Positions 53,406 through 62,070 of a DNA stretch of 64,000 nucleotides are shown here, one piece after another. Below the pieces are notes generated by a model. The model was not told the DNA's origin, ran no database searches, and saw nothing but the letters and a program-made list of their open reading frames with translations. Both the position numbers and the translations under genes were made by a program. The stretch is taken from contig CAZUAS010000001.1 of NCBI GenBank assembly GCA_964618515.1, positions 17,635 to 81,634 of the forward strand, given 5' to 3'. Source of the DNA: JAFGNW01 sp964618515. GTDB taxonomy: Bacteria > Zixibacteria > MSB-5A5 > GN15 > FEB-12. The first letter of the stretch is position 1. Each line of letters begins with the position of its first letter.

Positions 53406-53846
53406 TTATAGTCTTCCGAATAATTTAACTAAAAAGCGATGAACCGCATGAATTCCGCTGACTGGCTGGGCATACATGAGGATACACTTACCGGTCACGG
53501 TTTCAATACCCATATTCTCGGCTATTTCTGCGGCTTTGGAAAAATCCGCCCCCCGCTGGAACCAGATGCGTTTGATATTTCTTGCGGCCGCCTCCGTAAC
53601 GACCTTCTCCGCCTGTTCCGGCTTGACGGAAACAAAGAGGGCATCGACTTCGCCGGGAAGTTCCTTTATTTCGTTGTAACATCTGGCGCCTGAAAAGGTC
53701 GGCAGAGTCGGATGCACCGGGTACACCTGGTAGCCGTTATTCTTCAAGGTTCGAAAAGCCGCCGAGCCGAATTTCATATTCGAGCGCGACACCCCGACCA
53801 CGGCGATATTTCTGGAGTTGATAAAATCTTGTATTTTCTGTTCCAT
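53406..53846 (-). CDS. CoA-binding-domain protein
   Basis: A 146-residue single Rossmann CoA-binding domain: NIAVVGVSRSNMKFGSAAFRTLKNNGYQVYPVHP, then VDALFVSVKPEQAEKVVTEA and RIWFQRGADFSKAAEIAENMG. It is like the CoA-ligase N-domain found as small stand-alone YccU-type proteins. These bind CoA or acyl-CoA, but their physiological role is undefined. It is a single gene flanked on both sides by palindromic repeats. Confidence 0.87.
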   Translation of the reverse strand: MEQKIQDFINSRNIAVVGVSRSNMKFGSAAFRTLKNNGYQVYPVHPTLPTFSGARCYNEIKELPGEVDALFVSVKPEQAEKVVTEAAARNIKRIWFQRGADFSKAAEIAENMGIETVTGKCILMYAQPVSGIHAVHRFLVKLFGRL

Positions 53847-53900
53847 GGTAATTTACCTTACATTTTATCAATACATAATATTAGTACTAGTAGTCTGTAG

Positions 53901-53954
53901 GTTGAAACCCTTATGGTTTCAACACTGTGTGTGGCGTACGTCCTCGTGCGCCAC
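53901..53954. repeat. Palindromic element, REP-like family copy
   Basis: GTTGAAACC/GGTTTCAAC (53901-53923) is the close counterpart of the hairpin at 42242-42263. ACACTGTG follows, as it does near 42143 in the other copy, and then GTGGCG/CGCCAC (53931-53954). Confidence 0.6.
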
Positions 53955-53999
53955 GAAAAATTGTCGAAAGAACAAAGCTTGCAATCTACAAAAAGAGTC

Positions 54000-54569
54000 T
54001 CATGACCGCTTATATCTACCCATCAACTGACATTGGGCCAAAATATGCCCTTTCATCGCCGCTTCGATATCATCTTTGGTAACTTTGCCCTCAAGGGTCA
54101 GCATGGTATCCAGCGCATATAACTTGAAAAAATAACGATGCGTGCCGCGGGGCGGGCAGGGTCCGCCATAGCCGGGTCTGCCGAAATCCGTTATCCCCTG
54201 CCGGGCGCCGTTTGTCAGGGTGTCGCTATGTGGAATAGCTTCAGCCAGACCGGATAAATTCGGCGGCAGGTTATAAAGCACCCAGTGCACCCAGGTACCC
54301 ATCGGGGCATCCGGGTCATCGCAAATAAGTGCGAAACTTCGGGTTGTTTCCGGCGCCCCGGACCAGTTCAGGGCGGGCGATATATCGCTGCTGTCGCAGG
54401 TGAACTTTTTGGGTATCAGCTCACCTTCTTTAAAAGCGGGGCTGGTAATTTTGAACGCCATTTGATTCCCTCCGGTATCTTTGGGTTCCTCTTTTTGTTT
54501 GCTATCATTGTTCTGACAAGCACAAAAAAGAATCCCTGAAACAAGCAAAATAAATATTCTGTTAAACAT
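54000..54569 (-). CDS. YbhB/YbcL-type PEBP-family lipoprotein
   Basis: The start at 54569 is fixed by GGGAGGTG; the upstream in-frame ATG at 54608 would overlap lysS. The 189-residue product has a lipoprotein signal (MFNRIFILLVSGILFCAC) and then the PEBP core: FTCDSSDISPALNWSG, SFALICDDPDAPMGTWVHWVLYNLP, and the conserved GRPGYGGPCPPRGTHRYFFKLYALD. The family binds small anionic ligands; the role of bacterial members is unclear. It follows lysS by 19 bases. Confidence 0.9.
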   Translation of the reverse strand: MFNRIFILLVSGILFCACQNNDSKQKEEPKDTGGNQMAFKITSPAFKEGELIPKKFTCDSSDISPALNWSGAPETTRSFALICDDPDAPMGTWVHWVLYNLPPNLSGLAEAIPHSDTLTNGARQGITDFGRPGYGGPCPPRGTHRYFFKLYALDTMLTLEGKVTKDDIEAAMKGHILAQCQLMGRYKRS

Positions 54570-54588
54570 AAACACCTCCCTAATCAAA

Positions 54589-56172
54589 TCAGGACTTCTT
54601 TTTCTCATCCTCGAGCAATTGCATCAGGATTTTTGACACCGGCACTGTCCCCTCCTTGTAATCCTTCATCTGCGGATAGAGTATCACATCGCGAATCGTA
54701 TGCTGGTTGGTCAAGAGCATCACCAGGCGGTCAATGCCGAAACCCAGCCCGCCGGTGGGTGGCATACCGTAAGACAGCGCGGTCACATAGTCATCATCCA
54801 ACGGCTGAGCCTCTTCGTCGCCGGCTTCGATAGCTTTTCCCTGCTGCAAGAATCGTTCCAGCTGATCCACCGGGTCGTTCAGTTCGCTGAAAGCGTTGCC
54901 GGTTTCCTGGGCGGCGATAAACAACTCGAAACGCTCGGTCAGGCGGTCGTCGTCGCGGTGCTTTTTCGCCAGGGGGGATATCTCCACCGGGAAATCCGCC
55001 ACGAAAGTCGGCTGAATCAGCGTTTTCTCGACTTTCGCCTCCCAGACCGCGGCAATCACTTTGCCCCGGTTTATCAGCTCTGCGCCCTCAATACCCAGCT
55101 TTTTCGCCGCAGCCAGAGCTTCTTCATAAGACATATCAGTAAAATCAATCCCGGTCTGTCGGGCGATAGAGCCAATCATCGTCACCCACTGAAACGGCGG
55201 TTCAAAATCAATCTCATGGTCGCCGTAGGGTATTTTGTACTTGCCGTAAAGAGTAAAAACGGTATGGCGCAGAAGGTCCTCGAAAAGCCGGGCAATATCT
55301 TTGTAGTCGGCATAAGCCCAGTACAGTTCAATCATCGAAAATTCCGGGTTATGCAGACGGTCGAGGCCCTCGTTGCGGAAATCCTTGCAATATTCCCAGA
55401 CTTTATCATAACCGCCCACAATCAGGCGTTTCAGATAAAGCTCATCGGCGATTCGCAGGTACATGTCCATATCGAGTTTCTCATGATGGGTGATGAAGGG
55501 ACGGGCCATCCCGCCGCCGTAGAGGGGTTGTAAAATTGGCGTCTCGACTTCGAGAAAACCTAGACTGTTGAGATATTCCCGAATAATCTGGATAATCCGG
55601 CTGCGCAGCACGAAAACCCCGCGCACCTCGGGATTGATTATCAGGTCGGCGTAACGGCGACGGTAGCGCGTTTCGACATCGGTCAGGCCGGCATGCTTGT
55701 CCGGGAGCGGGTGCAACGATTTGGCCAGAAGTTCGAACTTATGCACCCGCAGGGTTCGTTCGCCGGTTTTGGTGATAAACAGCGTCCCCTCGCAACCGAT
55801 GATATCCCCCAGGTCAAGCAGGTTGAAAAGGTCAAACGCTTCCTGCCCGACAACATCGAGCTTCAAATAAATCTGCATCATCTGCGAGGCGTCGCGGAAA
55901 TGGGCAAAAAACGACTTGCCCATTTTCCGCTTGAGCATTATCCGTCCCGCCAGCCTCACGGCGGTCTGCTTTTCCGCCAGAGAGGAAAATTGGTCCAGGA
56001 CCTCGCCAATCCCGTGACTCACCTCATACCGATAGGGGTAAGGATTTATATTCATCTGTCTCAGTTTGAGAACTTTCTCGCGGCGGATTTTAATCAGTTC
56101 CGCCAGGGGCATCTGGATTTCGGTAGCCGGGTCCGGCGACGGTCGGTTGCGGTCTTGGTTCATGTCGTTCAT
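54589..56172 (-). CDS. lysS: Lysyl-tRNA synthetase, class II
   Basis: 527 residues. An N-terminal OB anticodon domain (about 70-160, VRLAGRIMLKRKMGKSFFAH) is followed by the class II catalytic domain. Motif 1 is RSRIIQIIREYLNSLGFLEVETPIL, motif 2 FRNEGLDRLHNPEFSMIELYWAY and motif 3 GLGFGIDRLVMLL. It charges tRNA-Lys. A 20-residue N-terminal extension before MPLAELIKIRREK is longer than in E. coli. The gene is in a minus-strand run with coaD upstream. Confidence 0.97.
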   Translation of the reverse strand: MNDMNQDRNRPSPDPATEIQMPLAELIKIRREKVLKLRQMNINPYPYRYEVSHGIGEVLDQFSSLAEKQTAVRLAGRIMLKRKMGKSFFAHFRDASQMMQIYLKLDVVGQEAFDLFNLLDLGDIIGCEGTLFITKTGERTLRVHKFELLAKSLHPLPDKHAGLTDVETRYRRRYADLIINPEVRGVFVLRSRIIQIIREYLNSLGFLEVETPILQPLYGGGMARPFITHHEKLDMDMYLRIADELYLKRLIVGGYDKVWEYCKDFRNEGLDRLHNPEFSMIELYWAYADYKDIARLFEDLLRHTVFTLYGKYKIPYGDHEIDFEPPFQWVTMIGSIARQTGIDFTDMSYEEALAAAKKLGIEGAELINRGKVIAAVWEAKVEKTLIQPTFVADFPVEISPLAKKHRDDDRLTERFELFIAAQETGNAFSELNDPVDQLERFLQQGKAIEAGDEEAQPLDDDYVTALSYGMPPTGGLGFGIDRLVMLLTNQHTIRDVILYPQMKDYKEGTVPVSKILMQLLEDEKKKS

Positions 56173-56222
56173 AATATCAATCCTTAAATCTCAATCAGGT
56201 ACGGGTAAAAACTTCTGAAAAA

Positions 56223-56744
56223 TCATACGTTACGTAATTTTTTATATTTATCGATTAACGCCTTCCTTACCACCGCCGGTACCAGCCCCCTGACTTCACC
56301 GCCGTTCAACGCCACTTCCTTGACAATCGATGACGACAGGTACACCCAGGAAAGAGCCGGCATAAGGTAAACCGTTTCGACCTCGCGGGCCAGTTTGCGG
56401 TTCATTAGAGCCATTTGAAATTCGTATTCAAAATCCGAAACCGCGCGCAGACCCCGGACGATGGCATTAACCTTAAGTTCCCTGACCATCGCCGCCGTCA
56501 GGCCCACCAAGGGAATGACCTTGATTCGGGAATGATTGCCACACTGGGATACCACTTTCTTCATGAGTGAAAAACGCTCCTCAAAATTAAAAAGGGCGTC
56601 TTTGGGGGTTTGTCTGGCCACGGCGACAATAAGTTCGTCGAAGATGGTCGAGGCCCGGTTGACCAAAGATAAATGACCATTCGTTACCGGGTCAAACGTC
56701 CCCGGATAAATCGCCCTGTTCATTCTTCTTTTGGAAACTGTCAT
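56223..56744 (-). CDS. coaD: Phosphopantetheine adenylyltransferase
   Basis: The fold begins AIYPGTFDPVTNGHLSLV with the TxGH nucleotide motif; RGLRAVSDFEYEFQMALMNRKL and YLSSSIVKEVALNGGEV follow. It makes dephospho-CoA, the penultimate step of CoA synthesis. The ATG at 56744 is chosen because GAGGAG lies just before it; a second ATG seven codons on and an upstream one at 56777 are alternatives. The 173-residue product has a slightly long N-terminus. Confidence 0.95.
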   Translation of the reverse strand: MTVSKRRMNRAIYPGTFDPVTNGHLSLVNRASTIFDELIVAVARQTPKDALFNFEERFSLMKKVVSQCGNHSRIKVIPLVGLTAAMVRELKVNAIVRGLRAVSDFEYEFQMALMNRKLAREVETVYLMPALSWVYLSSSIVKEVALNGGEVRGLVPAVVRKALIDKYKKLRNV

Positions 56745-56818
56745 TTTCTCCTCTATTTTTAAAGCGGATATTAGCATTATCCTGGCTAAACATATAATGG
56801 AAAAATGATAAGGGCAAG

Positions 56819-57679
56819 TTAATTGACAGCCAGGCCCAGAGCTACCAGATATTTTTCAAAAGGAATTTCATTATTTTCAGGACAGTCGTTAAAATATTCC
56901 CGGATCAGCTGCGGCGAACCGATCTCGGCTAAAAAATATTTCTTCAAAATAGTTTTGAAATCCTCGCTGATATCATCGCCCGTAATCACCAGTGAGGTTA
57001 AGGGTAACGGCTGCCGCTGTTCGGCTAACAAACCCAGACGGAAATTAACCAATGTTTTAAAATCAGCGGCCAGCATATCCAGAGCAACCGGGCCGGTTGA
57101 TAGGTTTCTGTCAACCCTCATATAAGCCAGGTCAACAATCCTCTGCCGGTAAATAAAACAGATGGAAACAAGCGGCAGGTTGAAATCAGCCAGGCACACC
57201 AGCTCCGTCGGGGCACAGCGGCAGAATCCGAGATACCCGTCACCCAGCGCCATGGCTCGCATTTTGTACCGGGGGGTTGATTGCTTTTCGTCGCCCGGCT
57301 CAAAACCGTAAAGATTCAACAGTGTTTCCCGACAGCTCTTATGATGCACCAGGGCCAGATAGCGACCGTCATCACCGGCAGGCAGATACTCAAAAGCAAA
57401 CTCGTCTTCATCATCCAAAAGAGAGCAGGCCATTTCAAAACGGATAACGGACGCCGGGTCCGCGACATCGATGTCTTTTAAATTAAGAGACTTGACGATT
57501 ACATCCTTATCCGGCAAACCGATGGTTATTTCATGACCGACCAGGTAGGGTTGTCCCCGAAGATGTTCCTTTTCAATCCGGGCCAGAGTCTGGACATGGT
57601 AACTGTCGTTAATCCGCCCAACCCGGGCGGTATAAAAATATTTTGTACGGCAATCAATACCGATACGCGCATGCATCAC
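56819..57679 (-). CDS. PilM-like actin-fold protein (tentative)
   Basis: 286 residues. It opens with an ARIGIDCRTKYFYTARVG strand pair like the first phosphate loop of actin-like PilM/GspL proteins. IGLPDKDVIVKSLNL and RFEMACSLLDDEDEFAFEYL are in the middle, LTSLVITGDDISEDF matches a GG-type strand, and the C-terminus EKYLVALGLAVN is typical of PilM. No signal peptide or membrane helix is visible. It overlaps the ComEA-like gene by four bases. PilM organises the type IV pilus inner-membrane platform, but no other pilus gene is nearby. The call is a fold-level guess. Confidence 0.5.
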   Translation of the reverse strand: MMHARIGIDCRTKYFYTARVGRINDSYHVQTLARIEKEHLRGQPYLVGHEITIGLPDKDVIVKSLNLKDIDVADPASVIRFEMACSLLDDEDEFAFEYLPAGDDGRYLALVHHKSCRETLLNLYGFEPGDEKQSTPRYKMRAMALGDGYLGFCRCAPTELVCLADFNLPLVSICFIYRQRIVDLAYMRVDRNLSTGPVALDMLAADFKTLVNFRLGLLAEQRQPLPLTSLVITGDDISEDFKTILKKYFLAEIGSPQLIREYFNDCPENNEIPFEKYLVALGLAVN

Positions 57680-58056
57680 GGTTGATATACTTTCAAATAA
57701 GGCCGCAGTTTAATATAAAGTCCGGGACCGATGCCCTGTACCCTGGTAATATCTTCTTCCGTTTCAAACCGGTTATGCTGACGGTACGCCACTATTCTGT
57801 CAGCCAGAACTTTTCCGATACCCGGGAGAAGTTCCAGCGAATCGGCCGGGGAACTGTTCGGGTCAACGACGAAAATACCAGTAAAATCCGACTCCCCGTC
57901 TTGAGTAAATATCCCCAGTTCCCTTTCAACCTGCGGATTTACAGCATACGAACGGATTAACAGGTAACCGCTCAATACCAGCGCCAGGGCGCTCAATGCG
58001 GAAATAATCCGCAGCTGTCCGGAGGTAAAATCAAAAAAATCCTTTAAGTGATTCAT
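57676..58056 (-). CDS. ComEA-like helix-hairpin-helix DNA-binding protein
   Basis: 126 residues: one membrane anchor (about 17-35), a linker, and a C-terminal double HhH domain. That domain reads DPNSSPADSLELLPGIGKVLADRIVAYRQ, then FETEEDITRVQGIGPGLYIKLRPYL. This is the ComEA layout, a periplasmic protein that binds incoming DNA in natural transformation. Some small HhH proteins of this kind have other roles. It is cotranscribed with a PilM-like gene, which strengthens the competence reading. Confidence 0.8.
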   Translation of the reverse strand: MNHLKDFFDFTSGQLRIISALSALALVLSGYLLIRSYAVNPQVERELGIFTQDGESDFTGIFVVDPNSSPADSLELLPGIGKVLADRIVAYRQHNRFETEEDITRVQGIGPGLYIKLRPYLKVYQP

Positions 58057-58149
58057 ATCAATCCACCTGCCGGACGCTTTAAATATAAATCAGTTGGGCT
58101 AAAAAGCAACCATTGACATAATTTTTCAGGAATTATTTGAGATAAAAAA

Positions 58150-58170
58150 ACCGGGCTGGTCAAGCCCGGT
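58150..58170 (-). terminator. Intrinsic terminator after lptC
   Basis: ACCGGGCT and AGCCCGGT form an eight-pair stem with a five-base loop, followed on the minus strand by at least six T. It is 12 bases past the lptC stop and separates the LPS genes from the comEA-like pair. Confidence 0.85.
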
Positions 58171-58181
58171 CGGGATTTTCA

Positions 58182-58748
58182 TCATTCGATGAATTTATTG
58201 ACATCTTTGGCGGTACCGGACACTTTCGATAGAATCTGGTAACTGGAAAGCTTCTGGTCGGCTTCCAACCCCCAGCCGGTCAGTACCCCGTCGTCGGTCG
58301 TAATACGGACAAAGGCATCGGTGTAAATTTTATCCGTAGTGGTGTTCCAGAACAGGTAATCGGTTTCGAGTTTGGTTTTTTCCTCGTTAATAACAACCAC
58401 GTTGCCGAAAATCGAAAGTTGACCGCTGTTCTCGCGGATAACTCCGGAATCACCTACCACCTGTGAAATAACCTGTCCGGTAGAATCGAAAAAGTCTATA
58501 TCGAGCTGATAACCCATGGTGGAGTCCAGCTGTTCGAATTTATGAATCTCCTCAGAATATATTTCGGTAGTAATACGGCCTTTATCGTACAAATATATCC
58601 GGGCATGACGAACTTCGGAGTCAGGGCGAGAGGCGCTATCCACCATTTCCAGCTGATTGCTTTTGGAAGTATTATCCGCACTGCAACCGGCCAGCACCAT
58701 CAACGCCAGAGATATAAATAACCATACCATTTTAATCATCATATTCAT
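58182..58748 (-). CDS. lptC: LptC-like LPS export protein
   Basis: A 188-residue lipoprotein (signal ending LMVLAGC). A beta-jellyroll of the OstA/LptC type follows: ARIYLYDKGRITTEIYSEEI, DIDFFDSTGQVISQVVGDSG, VVVINEEKTKLETDYLFWNT and DDGVLTGWGLEADQKLSSYQ. LptC relays lipopolysaccharide from LptBFG to LptA. E. coli LptC has a membrane anchor, whereas lipoprotein forms are seen in other phyla. It follows the acyltransferase gene by 73 bases, within the Kdo/lipid A cluster. Confidence 0.88.
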   Translation of the reverse strand: MNMMIKMVWLFISLALMVLAGCSADNTSKSNQLEMVDSASRPDSEVRHARIYLYDKGRITTEIYSEEIHKFEQLDSTMGYQLDIDFFDSTGQVISQVVGDSGVIRENSGQLSIFGNVVVINEEKTKLETDYLFWNTTTDKIYTDAFVRITTDDGVLTGWGLEADQKLSSYQILSKVSGTAKDVNKFIE

Positions 58749-58821
58749 AACTAATCCTTATACAAAAGTCGGTAAGAACGGATGATAAGATTATACAAAA
58801 GCCGAAAATGTCAAGGGAAAT

Positions 58822-59727
58822 TCAGGGCTTTGTTCGCCAGCGGTTATGAATCCAGCTCCACTGGTCTTTATGACTGTCAATAATTTCTTCTAAGGCTTTG
58901 GTACACTTGAGGGTAACCTGATAGATACAGTTATCCGAGGTATCTCCGTGGGCATATTCCACCGGCGGGTAAATAATTACTTTATAGCGATTATCCCTGG
59001 TTCGAAGACAAGCCATGGGCAAAAAGGCTGCCCCGGCTCGAAGGCCGATGATGGTCTGACCCACCGGAGTATTGGACAGACGGCCGAAAGCCGGGATAAA
59101 CATCCCCCGCACCCGGAAGGAATCGTTGTCAATCAGAACTCCCAGGGCTTTACCTTCTTTAAGCCATGAAAAAATTTTTTTGGGTGAATCGGTCGTGGCG
59201 AAATTGACCAGCCCCATCGCTTCCCTGTTTTCCACCAACAACTTATCAAGGCGCGGGTCATACATTTCCCGACCGATAACAGCGATTTCATACCCCCGGT
59301 CGGCGATATAGGCCGCTAAAAGCTCAAAATTCCCTATATGTCCGGTAATACCCAAAATACCCTTACCGTTTTGATAAGCCTGTTCAAAATATTCCAGACC
59401 TTCGACCGTAACCAGATGTTTTATTTCGGAATGAAAATGTTTTCGGAAACGAAACACATCAGCCAGGTTTTTGCCACTGTTTACGAAAAAGTTCCGCCCG
59501 ATAAGGTTCTTCTCAGACGGCGTTAAAGTATCTTTGTATACTGCAGAAAGGTGGCGGAAGACCCGATAGCGTTCGCGGGGCAGAAGTTTCCAGGCGGCCA
59601 GAGCCAGCCAGCTGGCCAGAAACAGTGCCACCCGACGCGGGACAATATTGAAAAAGAAGACCAGGAACCGGGTCAACAGGTAAACCAAAGACCGTTTAAT
59701 TGTTTTCAGCGATGGCATTTCAGACAA
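58822..59727 (-). CDS. LpxL/HtrB-family lipid A acyltransferase
   Basis: 301 residues. An N-terminal membrane helix (about 12-45) precedes the LPLAT domain with catalytic H130-x4-E135 (TGHIGNFELLAAY), NDSFRVRGMFIPAFGRLSNTPVG and a C-terminal WSWIHNRWR. This domain adds a secondary acyl chain to Kdo-lipid A at the inner membrane. Its start overlaps the kdsD stop by eight bases, so Kdo synthesis and lipid A acylation are coupled. Confidence 0.92.
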   Translation of the reverse strand: MSEMPSLKTIKRSLVYLLTRFLVFFFNIVPRRVALFLASWLALAAWKLLPRERYRVFRHLSAVYKDTLTPSEKNLIGRNFFVNSGKNLADVFRFRKHFHSEIKHLVTVEGLEYFEQAYQNGKGILGITGHIGNFELLAAYIADRGYEIAVIGREMYDPRLDKLLVENREAMGLVNFATTDSPKKIFSWLKEGKALGVLIDNDSFRVRGMFIPAFGRLSNTPVGQTIIGLRAGAAFLPMACLRTRDNRYKVIIYPPVEYAHGDTSDNCIYQVTLKCTKALEEIIDSHKDQWSWIHNRWRTKP

Positions 59728-60682
59728 GTTTCGATTTGAGAATATCGTGCAGGTGAATAACCCCGACCAGCCGTTTTTCCCTGTCGAGCGTAGGTAATTG
59801 AGTTATAGCGTGTTTTTCCATCAGCGCCAGGGCGGCATCGAGAATGGCATCCTGTGAAATGCCCTTGAAGTTTTTTATCATGACATCACCGGCCGTTAAT
59901 CTGAACGGGTCCTTGTTTTTTTCCATCAACCGCCGCAGGTCGCCATCGGTAAAAATACCCGCCGGCCGGCCTTCCTCATCCTTCATTAAAACACAGCCGA
60001 GCCTTTTACCGGTCATTTCCAGAATCATTTCCGAGACAGTGGCGGTAGTCGTCACCAGCGGGATATCGGCACCAGTATGATGATATTCCGATACTTTTTT
60101 AAGCAATCGCCTTCCTATAAAGCCGCCCGGATGCAACACAGCAAAATCGCTCGAGGAAAAATTCCGGGCTTTCAACAGAGCTACCGCCAGGGCATCGCCC
60201 ATAACCAAAGCGGCGGTCGAGGACGAGGTCGGCACCAGGTTATTCGGGCAGGCTTCCGAAATAACCGAACAGTCCAGGACAATATCAGCCCGCTGACACA
60301 GGGGCGATTCAACCGTACCGCACAGGCCAATAATCTTTATATCGAGTCGCCGTGATACGGCAACTATCGCCTCCAGCTCTTCCAGTTGACCCGATTTGGA
60401 GATGAACATCAGAATATCCTCCGAACGCATCAGTCCCAGGTCGCCGTGCAACGCCTCCGCCGGGTGGAGAAAAAACGACGAGATGCCGGTGGAGTTGAAA
60501 GTCGCCACAATCTTTTTGCCGACCAGCCCCGATTTTCCCATCCCGGAAACAATTACCCGTCCTTTGCAATCAAGGATTGCCGCCACCGCTTCATCGAAAC
60601 TGGCGCCCAGCCGGGCGGCCATTGCCGTCAGCGCCTCGGCTTCATGGAGAATCACTTCCTGAGCGTATTTTATTAAACTCAT
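59720..60682 (-). CDS. kdsD: Arabinose-5-phosphate isomerase
   Basis: 320 residues. A SIS domain (about 35-170: GRVIVSGMGKSGLVGKKIVAT, HPAEALHGDLG, NLVPTSSSTAALVMGDALAV) is followed by two CBS domains (about 205-260 and 270-320). It converts ribulose-5-phosphate to arabinose-5-phosphate, the first step to Kdo. It overlaps kdsC by four bases, so it is translationally coupled. Confidence 0.95.
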   Translation of the reverse strand: MSLIKYAQEVILHEAEALTAMAARLGASFDEAVAAILDCKGRVIVSGMGKSGLVGKKIVATFNSTGISSFFLHPAEALHGDLGLMRSEDILMFISKSGQLEELEAIVAVSRRLDIKIIGLCGTVESPLCQRADIVLDCSVISEACPNNLVPTSSSTAALVMGDALAVALLKARNFSSSDFAVLHPGGFIGRRLLKKVSEYHHTGADIPLVTTTATVSEMILEMTGKRLGCVLMKDEEGRPAGIFTDGDLRRLMEKNKDPFRLTAGDVMIKNFKGISQDAILDAALALMEKHAITQLPTLDREKRLVGVIHLHDILKSKLV

Positions 60683-61221
60683 CCGACTATAAAATCCTTC
60701 GGGTCCAGACCCCGCGCTTTAAAATAAAGTTCCAGTATCTCTCGAATGGCACCCTGGCCACCCTTGCGTCCTGTCACATAACTCGCAACCGCTTTCAAAC
60801 TCCGGTGAGCATCGCTGACAGCTATCGGCAAACCGACTTTCCCGGCCAATTTGATATCCAGAAGGTCGTTGCCGACAAAAGCAACCTCGGAAAAATCAAT
60901 CCTCAGTTTTGCCAGTAACGGCTCGAGCATGGCGGTTTTTTCCTTCATGCCCTGCATGACATGTTTGATCCCCAGGTCTTTCATGCGGCTTTCGGTCGAG
61001 GTGGAGTAACGACCGGAAACAATCGCCACTTCCAGTCCGGCCCGCATCGCCAGTTTCATCAGAAAACCGTCGGAAATATTAAACCGCTTCAGTTCAAAAC
61101 CGTCCGGCCCGAAATAGATGCTGTCATCCGTGAGCACACCGTCGACATCCAGCGCCAGCAACTTAATATTTTTCAACCTCTCGACCAATTGCCGCCGGCT
61201 GAGTCGGGCTTTTCGTATCAC
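60679..61221 (-). CDS. kdsC: Kdo-8-phosphate phosphatase
   Basis: A 180-residue capless HAD phosphatase: the nucleophile motif LLALDVDGVLTDDSIYFG, motif II IVSGRYS and the terminal acidic motif VAFVGNDLLDI. It dephosphorylates Kdo-8-phosphate. Four-base overlaps with kdsA before it and kdsD after it make a compact Kdo operon. kdsB (CMP-Kdo synthetase) and waaA are not in the window. Confidence 0.95.
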   Translation of the reverse strand: MIRKARLSRRQLVERLKNIKLLALDVDGVLTDDSIYFGPDGFELKRFNISDGFLMKLAMRAGLEVAIVSGRYSTSTESRMKDLGIKHVMQGMKEKTAMLEPLLAKLRIDFSEVAFVGNDLLDIKLAGKVGLPIAVSDAHRSLKAVASYVTGRKGGQGAIREILELYFKARGLDPKDFIVG

Positions 61222-62012
61222 AGGGCATCCCTTATCTTTAAAACCGTTTCCAGTAATTCATCCATTTTGTCAAGCGGCAGCATTGCCCCGGCATCGGAAA
61301 GGGCGCGCGACGGTTCGGGGTGGGTTTCGACAAAAAGACCATCAATACCCACAGCCATCGCCGCTTTCGACATTGGAATCACATACTCCGGCTGACCGGT
61401 GGAAAACGCACCCCCTCCACCCGGCAACTGCAGGGAATGGGTGGCGTCGAAGACAACTTTCAAACCGGTTTGTTTCATTATCAAAAGAGAGCGAAAATCC
61501 ACGACCAGCTGGTGATAACCAAAGGTAGTTCCGCGCTCAGTGAGCATGACTTTTTTCGTAGCCGCCTTGGCGGCGACTTTGGCCATATCCTCCGGTGCCA
61601 GAAACTGACCCTTTTTGATATTAATCCATTTCCCGGTCAGGGCGGCCCCGACCACCAAAGCGGTCTGCCGACAGAGAAACGCCGGTATCTGAAGAATATC
61701 CGCTATCCTGGCTACGGCCTCGATTTCAACCGTCTCGTGAACATCGGTTAGAATCGGTAACCTGTACTTTTCTTTGACCTGCCGAAGTACTTCCAGGCCT
61801 TCATCAAAACCCGGCCCTACATAGGAGTTCGCTGACAGACGGTTGGCTTTCTTATAGGAAGCTTTAAAAATATAAGGCAGATCGTATTTGGTGGTCAGTT
61901 CCGCCAGATGTTCCGCCACCTGAAAACAGGTTTCGGCATTTTCCACCACGCAGGGACCGGCGATAAGAAAAAAATCGCCCTCCTCCACTCGTTTTAGAGT
62001 GTCACCATTCAT
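61218..62012 (-). CDS. kdsA: Kdo-8-phosphate synthase
   Basis: A 264-residue TIM barrel that condenses arabinose-5-phosphate with phosphoenolpyruvate. Blocks are LIAGPCVVEN, FKASYKKANR, TDVHE, RQTALVVGAALTGKWINIKKGQF and FDATHSLQLPGG. Cys21 in GPC marks the metal-dependent class, unlike the E. coli enzyme, which has Asn at this position. It is the first of three overlapping Kdo genes, and its start has only a weak Shine-Dalgarno. Confidence 0.95.
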   Translation of the reverse strand: MNGDTLKRVEEGDFFLIAGPCVVENAETCFQVAEHLAELTTKYDLPYIFKASYKKANRLSANSYVGPGFDEGLEVLRQVKEKYRLPILTDVHETVEIEAVARIADILQIPAFLCRQTALVVGAALTGKWINIKKGQFLAPEDMAKVAAKAATKKVMLTERGTTFGYHQLVVDFRSLLIMKQTGLKVVFDATHSLQLPGGGGAFSTGQPEYVIPMSKAAMAVGIDGLFVETHPEPSRALSDAGAMLPLDKMDELLETVLKIRDAL

Positions 62013-62070
62013 GACCGGAATATAAATTATAGTTCCTAAAAAAACAGCTTTTATTAATTCCCCGGTTACT

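Noticed and set aside
54700..55533. 277-codon plus-strand ORF
   Set aside because: Antisense to lysS, no domain.
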